Positions 32,179 through 45,123 of a stretch of DNA of 64,000 nucleotides are shown here, piece by piece (position 1 is the stretch's first letter; every line of letters begins with the position of its first letter). Source of the stretch: Zizania palustris (taxonomy: Eukaryota > Streptophyta > Magnoliopsida > Poales > Poaceae); NCBI GenBank assembly GCA_019279435.1, contig JAAALK010000080.1:32084778-32148777 (forward strand). Direction: 5' to 3'. Made by a program: the position numbers and the translations under genes. The notes beneath the pieces are model-generated. The model searched no databases and had not been told where the DNA came from. It was given only the letters and a program-made list of their open reading frames with translations.

Positions 32179-33902
32179 TGTAACACCCCAAATTTTCAAA
32201 GAAATAAAAATATCTTTTATTATATTTTTCTGAAAAAGATTATTTGAAATTCCCTTAAGGCCATTTATACCCAAATAAACTAAAACCTCGAGGAGATGTC
32301 CAAACTAGAGGCTAAGAAAATTTGTATGTGATTCCAAGGCCAAGACATATTTTTGAGAATTTTTACAAATTTTTATCACCCTTGGAAGCAACCCAAACAT
32401 TTTAAACCAATTTCAGCAATTAAATTTATTCAAAAAAGAATTTAAACAGTAACGGGCCCCATTCCCCCTCTTCTCCCTCAACTAGCCGGCCCAACCCACT
32501 CCATCCCCGTGCCCCTCACTGACAAATGAACCCCACTAGTCAGCGACCCCCTTTCCCTCCACGCGCGTGCCCGACACCGCGGCCCCACCTGTTGGCGCCA
32601 ACTCCCCCTCTCGGTCGAACCCGACCCCATCGGTCAGTCCCGCCCATTGCCGCGTCCGTGCCCCCACGCCCCACTGACGGTGGCCCCCACCTGTCAGACC
32701 CATCGTCCACCTCGCGCTCCCCCCAAATCCCGCCGGCCGACGACCTCGCTCCGCGATCCGCTCACGCCGGCCCCCTCCCATTAAATTGGTGCCACATAAT
32801 TGTTCCCCGAGGCCCGCCGGCCGTTTCCTCTCTTTAACCCTCGTGTTTACGCCCCGGGATCACGCTGCGCGTGCATGGCAGGACCTCACCGGCGCCATTG
32901 AAGACCCCCCTCGGCTTTCCTTGTATACGCCGTCCGTTTCCTCCCGCCGGCACCCCTATATAAACCATCGGCCGCCACCGCGTCCAGCCCACACGCCAAT
33001 TCGTACTCAAACCGAACAGAGCGCCCACGACACCCCTTTTAACGCCACACAGCCGTCCTCGCTCCGGCCGCTGCTCGCCATCGCCGGAGTCCTCCCCCGT
33101 CCTCCGCGACCACACCGTTGCGACCACCGACGCCACCCCGACCTCGGCCACCACTCCATCGACGACGAGACCCGCCAGAACACCGACGCCAACGAGGACC
33201 CGAACACCTCCGCCACCCCCGCTCATCACCGGCCGCAACCCGACGACCTCATACCTCCGCAGCGGTACCATCTTGTTCGCCTCGTCGTGGCCACTGGCCC
33301 GCTCGCCGACGCCGGAGAAGATGACTGACATGGGTACAGTACCCGTGCCGTGTCGGATTCAATCGCGACCGTGCGATCTTGATCTGACGGTGACGATTAA
33401 ATCAATCCCTCGATTTAATATAGCCCGTCCGATATCGGCGAAACGTTATGTTTTAATCCCGTGCGTCCATTAATACATAAAACTTATATTGAATCTGGCC
33501 CATCGAATCGCAGCGAAGGGGTATGTTTTAATCTGAATCATTCGTTAATATTTAAAACCTGCGTTTAATCTGAGCCATCCATCGTGTACCGGTTCAACGT
33601 TTCAATCGTGACCGTCCGCGTCCACTTAACGCCCCGCCTCGCCCATGGCCGCCCGATCGTGATCCAACGCCGATCCACGATCCGGCGCACACGCACAGTG
33701 CAGGAGTTCACGGTGGAATCGGTTCACCGTGGACCGACGACTGTTTTTTATTTAAATTAAATTCCAGAAATGGTTTTAAACTTTAAAAATTCATATCTTG
33801 CTCATTTTAACTCCAAATTTAACCAATTCAATTCCAGAAAATTTATAATTTTATTTTCTACATGCTTATGCAATAAAAACAGTAGGTTTAATTTGAGCAT
33901 TT
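32179..33902 (+). repeat. G1 3' LTR, left part (copy 3)
   Basis: TGTAACACCCC onwards, 1724 bp, ending in CATTT where copia A is inserted. It resumes at 43530 and ends at 45123, for a total of 3318 bp without the insertion and its duplicated CATTT. TATA box at 32957-32963. Long open frames at 32526-33331 on either strand lie in this GC-rich LTR and are not supported as genes. Confidence 0.9.
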
Positions 33903-35762
33903 TGTAGGACCGAAAGTAGCGACAAGAGGGGGGGTGAATGGGCGCCTTAAAAATTCTTTCGAATATATGGCCTGTTCCCAACACCCAACGCACCTCAAAA
34001 GACTAAGCAGCAGAATATGAACAGATAGCCTAAGTCTAAAGGTATCTAGCCTAGAAGCAACTGATGTCAAACAGAGAACTACCAAAGCAGTGCTAATAGA
34101 CAGATAAACAGTATACACAAGACAAGGCAAGACAAACTTCTCAGTATAACACTCTAAGTGCACTAAGAATGAAGTGAGAAGTTACCGTTCGAAATCTGTC
34201 TCCTGTTCGAAACTTGGCGAAGCCTGCTTTGCTGGTCGAAGCCTGCTTCGCAGTGTCGAAGCCTGCTTCGGAGGTCGAGGCCTGCTTCGCTGGTTGAAAT
34301 CTGGTTCGGAGGTATGGTCTAACCTAGTTCGAGGTAGGAAAAGACCGGAGATGCTTCGAAGCCTATCCTTCGAACAGAACTTCGAACGCAACGCACGAAC
34401 AAACAACCTTCGAAAAGAGAAGCGAAGGCTGACACGCAATAGAGAAACCAAAACGAAGCCTACACTCTACCTTCGAACAAACACATCAAGGACCTTCGAA
34501 GAAGACGGATGCAAACACTGAGCGAGGTCTAACAGAAAGACAAGCTTCGAAGCCAACTTCGAAATCTGTCGAAGTATGGACTTCAAAGAGCTCAAGTCGA
34601 AGTACCTTCGCACAAACGTTCGAAGAATGATACGCTGACAGTTCAAAAAGTACTTCGAAGCTAGCAACTCAGTACACAAAATGACATTTGAAGTTCAAAC
34701 GAAGCCCTCGAGGATGTCAGATCGAAGCCTGCCTCACGGAGCTGAGGGGCTTCGAACAGAGAAGTGGCTTCGCCAGAGAACAACCAAAAAGGGACTTTAG
34801 TCCTGTCAACTCGATCAAAAGGCTGTGCAGTAAAAGCAAAGCTAGAGTACTAGTGTACTGTTGCTACAGAGTAGTAGTACTACTTGCAACCAGTATGAAC
34901 TAGTACTACTTCCGTGAAGAACAGTAGCAACCGAGGCACAAATCCTCAGGAAAAACAGCTAAGCACGTGAAACAGAGTCATGAAAACTGCTACAAAAATG
35001 CTGCGCACGATCAGAGAATAGAAGCTTCACCGCATCAGAGAGAACTGAATAAATGCAAGGCACCAAAAACAAGAACAAACATCCTAGCGGCGCACAACCA
35101 AAGAGAGAGAACAGGAGACAAAAGTGACCCAATTGAGTAGTAAATGATTTCAGCAAAAAGGGTAGTTCAACCCTAGGGATTGGGGTCCTATTTATAGGCT
35201 GCCCAACACTAGGAATATTCCACCAGCTCCTTAGGGTTTTTTACAGACGCTAGATAAAGGAAATGACTCAACTGCCCTTAGGTATTTTTACAGACACAAC
35301 TGACTGACTGTGGGCCTAGAGATACAAATGACTTATCCGGAAGCTGAGCTTTCGTAGCGACTACGGCTTCTCTTCTGGATAGTCGGATACAAGATCAACG
35401 GTTGTCAGTTTTGCGCCGAAACTGACAAAGCCTCCATCGACTTTGCACCAGGTACCCGGATTGGGCCGGCCCGACTCCGCAGCTCTCTCAGCCCGGCAAT
35501 CGCTCACCGCCCGTGTACCTGAGTCAGTCCTGGTCAACAGCCCAGTGGGTCTTCTGCTGCTCCTGGCCCATGTACCCGGATTGGGCCAGCCTAACTTTGC
35601 ATCTCTCTCAGCTCGACCGTCGCTCGCTGCCCGTGTACCTGAGTCACACGCGGCCCATGAAACGGCAGATCTTCACTCTTCATCTGTCCTCTTTGACTAT
35701 CGTTGACAATGACTCATCACATCTGGAGCCATGAGGCCCACGCTATTCAGCATGGCTCCTCA
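33903..35762 (-). repeat. 3' LTR of copia A
   Basis: TGTAGGACCGAAAGTAGCGA to AGCATGGCTCCTCA on the plus strand. TATA box inverse at 35189-35196, CTTCGAAG-rich segment at 34182-34790, and the duplicated U3 module at about 35450-35650. Confidence 0.92.
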
Positions 35763-37102
35763 ATCTCCCCCTTGATGAGTGCATTGTCAACACTTCATTT
35801 CTTCATCTCTTCAGTACCTGCGAACAAATGTGGAAACATGAAAACAAAGCACAAGAAAAAGCATAGAAGAAGAAAAATAAGGTAAAAGTTTAACCTTAAT
35901 GACCAAAAGCCGAACAAAAGCAAGAAGTGGTCACTATGGTTAACCAAAACGTAAAAGCTCAAAATGAGTGCTTATTTTAGAACAACAAGGATATCAATAG
36001 AGTAAGAACAAGCGAGATAAAAATTCCCCCCTTAAACTCTGATCCCAAATTTTCTCCCCCTTGTTGACAAGTGAACTCATCAAGCACTCAAAAGAGACAC
36101 AGACTCCCCCTGAAATGCAACTCCCCCTCAAAATATGCAATGAATGCAACTGGGGTGCATGAGGAGTGTAGAAAGCATGCTTCTCAGATATGATTGACTG
36201 CAATTACAACATCTAACAAGTAGAGCAAAAGACATACTGTCTAAGACACATGGCATGATCAGTGCAACAGATGATATCTAAAGAAAGTCATTTGCACGCA
36301 TTTTTTCAGTTTTTGCAAACAAAAGCATCACCACATTTTCCAGTTGATAGGCAAGGTAAAGCATGAGATGCAAAAGCTAACTGAAATCTACCAAGATATG
36401 CATTGTCCAAAACAAAGTGCTTTAGCAAACTTGTTATCATTTCAATTTTCAGGCTTTTTCTTTTTCCTTTTTCATTTTTTGGCCAGGGGTTATTTGCGTG
36501 TCAAACCTTATGCTGACCGACCAAGTCAAGCCTAGGCCAGAACTGAACCATCAGAAGCTTAAGACATTGGTCTTGGCATACACTACACTGTCCTAGTTCA
36601 TACCAAAGTGCTATGGTACGCAGTCCAGAACAATACAATGCGACAAAGCAAACCCACCTGGATCTTTTCAAGTTATGCATAAAAAGGCATGAAATTTTCA
36701 TTTTTCTTGATTTTTCATCATTTTTCAGCACATTTCCATGTTTTAAAGCAGAAAGATGTCCAAGTTGCTTGTTTGCATCTAAGTCAGGAACTAGCTACAA
36801 GGCATGTAACAGATAGCAAGAACATCCAGCCTACGCATGCTTGTTACCAGAAGCAATGGTGATCATTTTTCAACTTTAAAGCATAAAAGCCATGCATATG
36901 ACAGATATCAGACATATCAAGCGAACTGAAACAAGGCATGATCATTGACAAGTATTCAAAAGCATGTACCAGCTAGAGTAAGTAAAGCAGTTCAATCGTA
37001 GAAGCAGCTCTAAAGTGTGATATGTGAATATGTAAGATATGAACACACACAAAAAGACTCAAGAAAAGAGTAAAGAAGAAAGAACAACTGACGCAAAATA
37101 TC
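35763..37102 (-). mobile_element. Copia A PPT and 3' region
   Basis: PPT inverse at 35763-35773, then further CCCCCT runs at 36021-36140. A 76-codon minus-strand ORF (36501-36731) carries the same CQDQCLKLLMVQFWPRLDLV core as the other copies. No env-like or other known domain is seen. Confidence 0.8.
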
Positions 37103-40100
37103 CTAGAAAGGATACACAACACCCAAATCCCCTCGTAAATGCTCAAAGGTAGACTGATCTAGGGGTTTGGTGAAAATGTCAGCCAACTGATGATGGGTAT
37201 CAACATGAACAAGGTCAATGACACCTTTCTCATATTGATCCCGCAGAAAGTGAAAGCGCACATCAATGTGTTTGGTTTTTGAATGGAGACACGAATTTTT
37301 CCCTACACTAATAGCACTGGTGCTATCGAAAAACAATGGAACCCTGGTAGGAAAGAATAACCAAAAATCTCGCAGAGTGGAAATCATCCAAACTAACTGT
37401 GAGCAGCAGCTAGCAGCAGCTACATACTCAGCCTCAGTGGTCGAAAGAGCAACTCCCGATTGCTTTCGAGAAGACCAAGAAACAAGAGAAGAACCAAGAA
37501 ACTGACAAGTACCGGAAGTCGACTTACGATCCAACCGGCACCCACCAAAGTCGGCATCCGAAAAGCCAGATAAATCAAGAGATGATGATGTTGAATAGTA
37601 AAGACCAAGATCAGGCGCATAAGTAAGGTACCTGAAGATGCGCTTGATAGCCTGCCGATGAGACGCGCGTGGTGAAGACTGAAAACACGCGCAAAGTCCC
37701 CCGGCGAACTGAATGTCTGGTCTGGTCGCCGTCAAGTACAGCAGCGAGCCGATCATCCCTCGAAACTCCCTTTCATTGACTTTGATGCCGCTCTCATCCT
37801 TGTCCAGGCCCCCAGAAGTGCCCATCGGGGTCATCTGCGGCTTCAACTCACCACCAAAGTCAATTTTTTTCAACATGTCACGAGTATACTTACCTTGGTG
37901 GATGAAGGTGCCGTCCTAGGTCTGCTTGATCTGGAGCCCTAAGAAGTACTTGAGCTCACCCATGAGGCTCATCTCAAACTCACTGTGCATCTGCTCAGAA
38001 AACTTGGACACAAGATCATTAGTAGTACAGCCAAAAATAATATCGTCCACGTAAATCTGAGCGACTAAAAAATCGGAAGCATCTCTGAGCAAGAAGAGAG
38101 TTTTATCCACAGAACCCATCACAAATCCCTTCCCCAACAAAAACTGCTTCAACCGGTCATACCAAGCCCTGGGGGCTTGCTTTAACCCATATAAAGCCTT
38201 TTGCAGCTTAAAAACATGTCGAGGAAACTTAGGGTTCTCAAAACCCAGGGGCTGCCTAACATAAACTTCCTCCTTTATGAACCCGTTCAGAAAAGCACTC
38301 TTAACGTCCATTTGAAAAAGCTTAAAACCCTTCGAAGCGGCAAAAGCTAAGAGAATACGAATGGACTCAAGACGGACTACAGGGGCGAAAGTTTCTTCAA
38401 AATCAATACCCTCTTTTTGGCAAAAACCCTGGGCAACTAGTCGAGATTTGTTGCGCACCACAACCCCATCTTCACCTTTTTGTTCTTGAACACCCACTTG
38501 GTGCCTATGGGGTTGCATCCTGGTGGCTGCTCAACTAGTGTCCAAACCCGATTACGGACAAAGTTTTCAAGCTCTTCTTGCATAGCATTGATCCAATTAG
38601 AATCAGAAAGAGCATGAGAAACATCTCTAGGCTCAAAAGATGCAACAAAAGCAGATTCGGAAAACACAGCAAGAGAGTTACCAGACGAACGCAAAGTTCT
38701 CTCAGTCAAATCACCGATGATGAGCTCTGAGGGGTGATCACGCTGAACTGCTCGGGATCCTTGGTGATCTGATGTCACCTCACCGGAGTCAGTAGCTGGC
38801 ACCTCTGGACTCGACTGAGGGGGCTCGATCGTAGTGGAAGAAGTGATCAGAGGTCCACCCTCATCCTCAGTCGAAGTCTCAGAAGGTGTGGGCTCTGCAG
38901 GGGGTGCAGAAGGCCCACCCTCATCAGCAGCTGGAGTATCCTCATCTTCCTTGAAGATGGACTCTCCGAGCTCATCATCACCAGAAAGCTCAAAAGAAGG
39001 AGTTAAAGAAGGCAAGGACTCATCAAATGAAACTTCGCAAGTCTCGACAAGCTGCTGGGTTTCGAGTTTCCAAACACGGAAACCTCGAGAATGCAATGCA
39101 TAACCAAGAAAAACACCATCCCAGCAACGAGACTCAAACTTTTCCAAATGCCCTCCCTTCTTGAGCACAAAGCACTTGCAGCCAAACACTCGCAAGTGGC
39201 TCACCTTGGGCTGTCTACCAAACCGCAGTTCATATGATGTCTTACCAAGGTAAGCTCTAAGAAAGATGCGGTTGGCCAGATAACAAGCCGTGTTCATGGC
39301 TTCAGCCCAAAAACGCCTAGAAGTCCTGTGCTCATCGAGCATCGTCCTGGCCATCTCGACTAGCGTGTGGTTCTTTCGTTCCACAACGCCGTTCTGTGGG
39401 GGAGTGTAAGGAGAAGAAAACTGATGGTCCAGACCCTGATTACTACAGAAGCTGACGAACTAAGAGTTCTTGAACTCAGAGCCATTGTCGGAGCGAATTG
39501 CTCGCATCCGACCATTGTTCTCATTCTTCAGCTTCAAAATCAGGTCATGAACAAACTGAAATGTTTCATCCTTAGACTCCAAAAGAAAACCCACGAGAAT
39601 CGAGAGAAGTCGTCAACAATCACAAGTGCGTACCACTTCCCACCGACTGAACGTACCCGAGCTGGACCAACAGTGTCCAAATGTAACAATTCGCTCGGAT
39701 ACGAAGTCATCACCTAAGTCACAGGTGAGTGAGAAGCGGCAACCATTTTCCCATGACGACAGGGATGACAAACTAGATCCTTCTCCATCTTAAGCTTGGG
39801 CAATCCTCGTATGAGGTCCATAGAGCTCAACCTGACTAGCAGATCAAAACTCAAATGACCTAACCTCCTATGCCACTTCTAGAGCTCAGAGAAGGATCCA
39901 GCAATCAAACAGCGAGAATGGCCAAAAGAACTAGAGAAGCCAATTCGAAAAACTTTACCAAATGGTAAGATCTGGGAAATCAAAGACCCTCTAGAATCAA
40001 ACACAGAAGAATTGCCCTTCTTAAAACGCACTTCCAAACCATCCTCAAGAAGTTGCGAAACAGAAATCAAGTTAAAGTTCAAATTTTTAACCAAAGCAAC

Positions 40101-41576
40101 ATTCTTCAATGAGAAATGATCTGAAATGCGAATTGAGCCAATGCCACTTACTTTCCCTTGACCACTGTTCCCGAATGTGATGTACTCTTTGGAGCTCGAG
40201 GGAGTGAGACTGGAGAACCATCTGCGATGTCCCGTCATGTGGCGAGAGCATCCTGAGTCCATGATCCAAACATCCTCCAGTCCCCAATCCTTTTCATTGT
40301 CGTCGTCGTCGGAGTCGTCTGAGGAGCTCTTTTCTTCCTTATCCCCAAGATCCATTGAACAGAAGCTCTTGCGGGATCTTCGGCGCTGGTGTGAGCGGCT
40401 CTTCGGCTTGTCTCTGAAGGCCATGAAGCAGAGGCCCGCCGGATCATCCTTGTCCTTCCCCTTCCTGATGACGATCTCCTCATCGCTTGAGCTTGATGAA
40501 GAGGAAGAAGACGTGGACTGCTTGGAGTAGCTCTTCTCCATCTCGGCGAAGAAGGCCTTGTCGCGCTTCTTGTTCTCTCGCCGGTAGTCCTTCAGGGCCT
40601 TCTTGAAGAATCTGGTCTTCGGCTTGCCCTTGTTGAAGGATGAGCTCTCATGCTTGCCGGAGTCGTGGAAGCCACCACCGGTGCCCTTCTTGTGTCCATT
40701 GCGCTTGGGGCAGTCGGCGATGAAGTGTCTTGAATCACCATACTCAAATCACCCAGATTTTGTGCCGTGTCTTTTGAACATCCTTTTGTCATAGACACGA
40801 CGCACCCGGTTGTTAAAGAGACACAAATCATCATCTCCCAACAACTCAAGATGGTCCTTAGTGATAGACATCAAAGAGAACCCAGCACAACTCACAGAAG
40901 AAGGATCAACAGAAGGTGTAGCAAGGGCCAGAGATTTCGATCCAGAACCAGTGAGATTTGATCTTAGCTGGAGATCAACCTCAGTAGCCTTCAGCTTGCT
41001 AAACAACTAAAAAATGGTCAAGGTATCATAAGAAGTACTCTCGATGATAGAAGATACCTTGATCTCCCAGATCTTTGGGTCCAAGGTATGGAGAACCTTG
41101 AGCGCCTGCTCATGATATGAGACTAACTGAGCACCCTCAGCCTTGTTGTCCCGAAGCTTGTTTATGATCGACTGAAAACGACCAAACAAAGCCTCAACAG
41201 ATTCACCCGGCTTCTGTGTGAAATTCTCATATTCACGCTGGTAGGTCTGATAGAGCCGAGCCTTGACCTGTGCTGTTCCCTCATGGTGTGCCTTGAGGGT
41301 AGCCCAGATCTCTCTCGCAGTGGAGAGATGGCTCACACGCTCAAACTTAGTGGGACCTAAACTAGAGAAAAGAATGTTCACAGCCTTACTGTTGCTCAGA
41401 TGCTGAGCAATGATACCAGCAGTACCATGCTCAGCGACTGGCAATATGACAAACGTGGTGTGGACGCAAATGTCCCAAATGTCCGAACCCTGGCTCATGA
41501 GATAGGCTCGCATGCGAGTATTCTAATAATTATAGCCATAGGCTTCCAAGGACTGGACCTTGCTAGGAGACGTCAT
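37103..41576 (-). pseudogene. Copia A gag-pol, many breaks
   Basis: ATG at 41574-41576, stop at 37103-37105. Order on the minus strand: Gag (UBN2-type, EIWATLKAHHEG); a zinc knuckle destroyed by a stop at the first Cys and Tyr at the second; Ser-rich linker; protease (WIMDSGCSRHMTGH, about 40270); GAG-pre-integrase (KWHRRLGHLS after a stop); integrase; RT (about 38518-37916, YVDDIIFG); RNase H (37876-37103, SDADFGG, STTEAEYVAAASC). Stops include 41523-41525 and 41007-41009, in the zinc knuckle, after SEL at 39879-39881, two in integrase, and after LQIKQT near 37917. Frame shifts lie near 39580 and 38470. Several stops are TAG where sister copies have TGG or CAG. Confidence 0.92.
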
Positions 41577-41620
41577 GGTCACTACTGGGGTTAGAACCGG
41601 TTAAGGTATGGAAAAACCCT

Positions 41621-41638
41621 AACCTCGCTCTGATACCA
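41621..41638 (-). promoter_or_regulatory. Primer binding site, copia A
   Basis: TGGTATCAGAGCGAGGTT on the minus strand, two bases from the LTR end. It is complementary to initiator methionine tRNA. Confidence 0.87.
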
Positions 41639-41640
41639 CT

Positions 41641-43524
41641 TGTAGGACCGAAAGTAGCGACCAGAGGGGGGGGGTGAATGGGCGCCTTAAAAATTCTTTC
41701 GAATATATGGCCTGTTCCCAACACCCAACGCACCTCAAAAGACTAAGCAACAAAATATGAACAGATAGCCTAAGTCTAAAGGTATCTAGCCTAGAAGCAA
41801 CTGATGTCAAACAGAGAACTACCAAAGCAGTGCTAATAGATAGATAAACAGTATACACAAGACAAGGCAAGACAAACTACTCAATATAACACTCTAAGTG
41901 CACTAAGAATGAAGTGAGAAGTTACCGTTCGAAATCTGTCTCCTGTTCGAAACTTGGCGAAGCCTGCTTCGCTGGTCGAAGCCTGCTTCGTAGTGTCGAA
42001 GCCTGCTTCGGAGGTCGAGGCCTGCTTCGCTGGTTGAAATCTGGTTCAGAGGTATGGTCTAACCTAGTTCGAGGTGGGAAAAGATCGGAGATGCTTCGAA
42101 GCTAAGTACGGAAGTATCGAAGCTAGTTTCGAACCGATTGCTTCGAAGCCTATCCTTCGAACAGAACTTCGAACGCAACGCACGAACAAACAACGTTCGA
42201 AAAGAGAAGCGAAGGCTGACACGTGACAGAGAAACCAAAACGAAGCCTACACTCTACCTTCGAACAAACACATCAAGGACCTTCGAAGAAGACAAATGCA
42301 AACATTGAGCGAGGTCTAACAGAAAGACAAGCTTCGAAGCCAACTTCGAAATCTGTCGAAGTATGGACTTCGAAGAGCTCAAGTCGAAGTACCTTCGCAC
42401 AGATGTTCGAAGAATGATACGCTGACAGTTCAAAAAGCACTTTGAAGCTAGCAACTCAGTACACAAAATGACGTTCGAAGTTCAAACGAAGCCCTCGAGG
42501 ATCTCAGATCGAAGCCTGCCTCACGGAGCTGAGGGGCTTCGAACAGAGAAGTGGCTTCGCCAGAGAACAGCCAGAAAAGGGATTTTAGTCCTGTCAACTC
42601 GATCAAAAGGCTGTGCAGTAAAAGCAAAGCTAGAGTACTAGTGTACTGTTGCTACAGAGTAGTAGTACTACTTCCGTGAAGAACAGTAGCAACCGAGGCA
42701 CAAATCCTCAGGAAAAACAGCTAAGCACGTGAAACAGAGTCATGAAAACTGCTACAAAAATGCTGCGCACGATCAGAGAATAGAAGCTTCACTGCATCAG
42801 AGAGAACTGAATAAATGCAAGGCACCAAAAACAAGAACAAACATCCTGGCGGCGCACAACCAAAGAGAGAGAACAGGAGACAAAAGTGACCCAATTGAGT
42901 AGTAAATGATTTCAGCAAAAAGGGTAGTTCAACCCTAGGGATTGGGGTCCTATTTATTGGCTGCCCAACACTACGAATATTCCACCAGCTCCTTAGTGTT
43001 TTTTACAGATGCTAGATAAAGGAAATGACTCAACTACCCTTAGGTATTTTTACAGACACAACTGACTGACTGTGGGCCTAGAGATACAGATGACTTATTC
43101 GGAAGCTGAGCTTTCGTAGCGACTACGGCTTCTCTTCGGGACAGTCGGATACAAGATCAATGGTTGTCAGTTTTGCGCCGAAACTGACAAAGCCTCCACC
43201 GACTTTGCACCAGGTACCCGGATTGGGCCGGCCCGACTCCGCAGCTCTCTCAGCCCAGCAATCGCTCACCATCCGTGTACTTGAGTCAGTCCTGGTCAAC
43301 AGCCCAGTGGGTCTTCTGCTGCTCCTGGCCCATGTACCCGGATTGAGCCAGCCCGACTTTGCAGCTCTCTCAGCTCGACCGTCGCTCACTGCCCGTGTAC
43401 CTGAGTCACACGCGACCCATGAAACGGCAAATCTTCACTCTTCATCTGTCCTCTTTGACTATCATTGATAATGACTCATCACATCTGGAGCCATGAGGCC
43501 CACGCTATTCAGCATGGCTCCTCA
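41641..43524 (-). repeat. 5' LTR of copia A
   Basis: 1884 bp with the same ends as the 3' LTR. It has 46 bp extra in the CTTCGAAG-rich segment. Its TATA region reads AATAAATA (inverse at 42951-42958) instead of TATAAATA as in the 3' LTR, which may weaken the promoter that would drive the element. Confidence 0.92.
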
Positions 43525-43529
43525 CATTT

Positions 43530-45123
43530 TATTTTTATTTAATAGAGTATTTAAAACCCCCTTTGGGTAAATTCATAATTCTTTTTTAAAAAATCCATAA
43601 CTCCATAAAATTGCCTTAAAAATTTAAATAATAATTTCAGAATAGTTCATGACTTCACTTCAAGTATTTTAGCCCAATCAAAACCTTTATGTTTGTTATG
43701 TGATTTTAAAATGTTTATTGAATGTAATGTTTATTATGTGTGTCGAGAAGACTACGATGCCGCCGAGGATTCGGAATACTACCCAGAAGTTCCCCTGTCA
43801 CCTTTTGCTGAACAAGGCAAGTCACCAAACCAATCTTTTGAGCATATTGAACCTAGTTTTCTTAAACTATCGCTAGAACACATAGGTTATACATGCATTA
43901 GTCAAATGAAAGCCTTACGTTATATTTATTTAGATCCCCGACCTTGAAGTGCAAACCCAAACCATGCTATCTAGCCTAAACTCCTTGTCACCATATTATT
44001 AGTACTATTAGATAGTGTCCAATGTATTGACACAATTGCTATAAGTTAAAAATGAGTCGTAGCAATTTGGATTCTACTATATGGTCCCCGTTAATCTTAT
44101 CTCTGGAATTCAGTCGGTGGTAGAGTTTTGGGTTAAGTGTGTATGCATGGTGGGTTCCGGGTGCAAGCTAGGGCATTGGTCGGTAGCACCCAGGGCACTA
44201 TAAGGACCGGTCTGCGGGATCCGTTGCAATACATTTCCGTACTAACCACAAGTCTAGTGGGTAAGTCCTAACTAAGGTATGGAGTGTTTCAACTCGAGGC
44301 ACCACTTGGAGATGGGTCAAGCAGCACCTGCTGGTGGCTTGTACCGACGTGGCACAAAAGGGGTGCAACGTTAGCCCGGAGTGGCCGGGCGCACCGGCGA
44401 AACCTAGAGCGGGTGATTATCGGATTGGAGCATTTCATGCTGAGGTTTTGGCACAAGTTCCTGTGGTATGGGTCATCTCGTTACACTTTGGTGTTTGGGA
44501 TGAGTGTGTGCCTTGTGGGTACAGTGGTACACCTCTGATCAGAGTTTAAATCTTTTCGAAAAGTCGAGCCCACGGTCAAGAACGGGTTGCGTGACTACTC
44601 GCAGTTAGTTTACATTTATGAGTGTTCCATGATGACTTGGCATGTAAGGACTGTTGAGCGAGGAGGGAAAACATACTCCTCGAGTTAGATGATATTATAT
44701 TGTGCATGTTTATTATTCCGCATGATTAAATTTGACTACACTAACTGCTATAACTGAAAAATGTACTTTTTCACACTTTTAGCCATTATCATTCCTTTGT
44801 TGTTATCGCGCATTATTATTGCATTCTCGGTGGCTTGTTGAGTGCTTCTGTACTCATACCTGTTGGACAAACACTTCAGAGGCTGCCTACTACGAGGAAG
44901 ATGGTCTAGAGTAGCGACCCAGTCAAAAAGAAGATCCTGAAGGAGACGTTCATCATGCTGTTTATTTTCATAGTTTCTTTTATTTTTACACTTATGTAAT
45001 AATGTGGTTTGCGAACCACGAATGTTTGCTCGTATGTACGTTGTCGCATGATGAACCTCTTGTTATTATTGTTTTTCTATGGAAATTCAATAATGTTCTG
45101 ATTTGGTAAATCGGGGCATCACA
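43530..45123 (+). repeat. G1 3' LTR, right part (copy 3)
   Basis: Continues the LTR cut at 33902 and ends GGGGCATCACA. The five bases after it are TATAT, the same right flank as the solo LTR at 13683. This shows the two LTRs sit at duplicated copies of one insertion site. The open frame at 43693-43947 matches 12271-12561. Confidence 0.9.

Larger units (their letters stand above)
33903..43524 (-). mobile_element. Copia element A, complete but dead (9.6 kb)
   Basis: A full LTR-internal-LTR structure on the minus strand, flanked by the exact 5-bp duplication CATTT (33898-33902 and 43525-43529). The joined flanks rebuild the G1 LTR as seen at 12090-12130. LTRs differ by indels of 20-50 bp and scattered substitutions (1860 against 1884 bp), so it is older than copia B. 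The PBS, multiple purine runs and long 3' region suggest the SIRE/Maximus lineage of Ty1/copia (inference). Confidence 0.93.

Noticed and set aside
38834..39103. Ser-rich plus-strand frames opposite copia integrase (also 52588-52857)
   Set aside because: Antisense shadows of the acidic Ser-rich linker after integrase.
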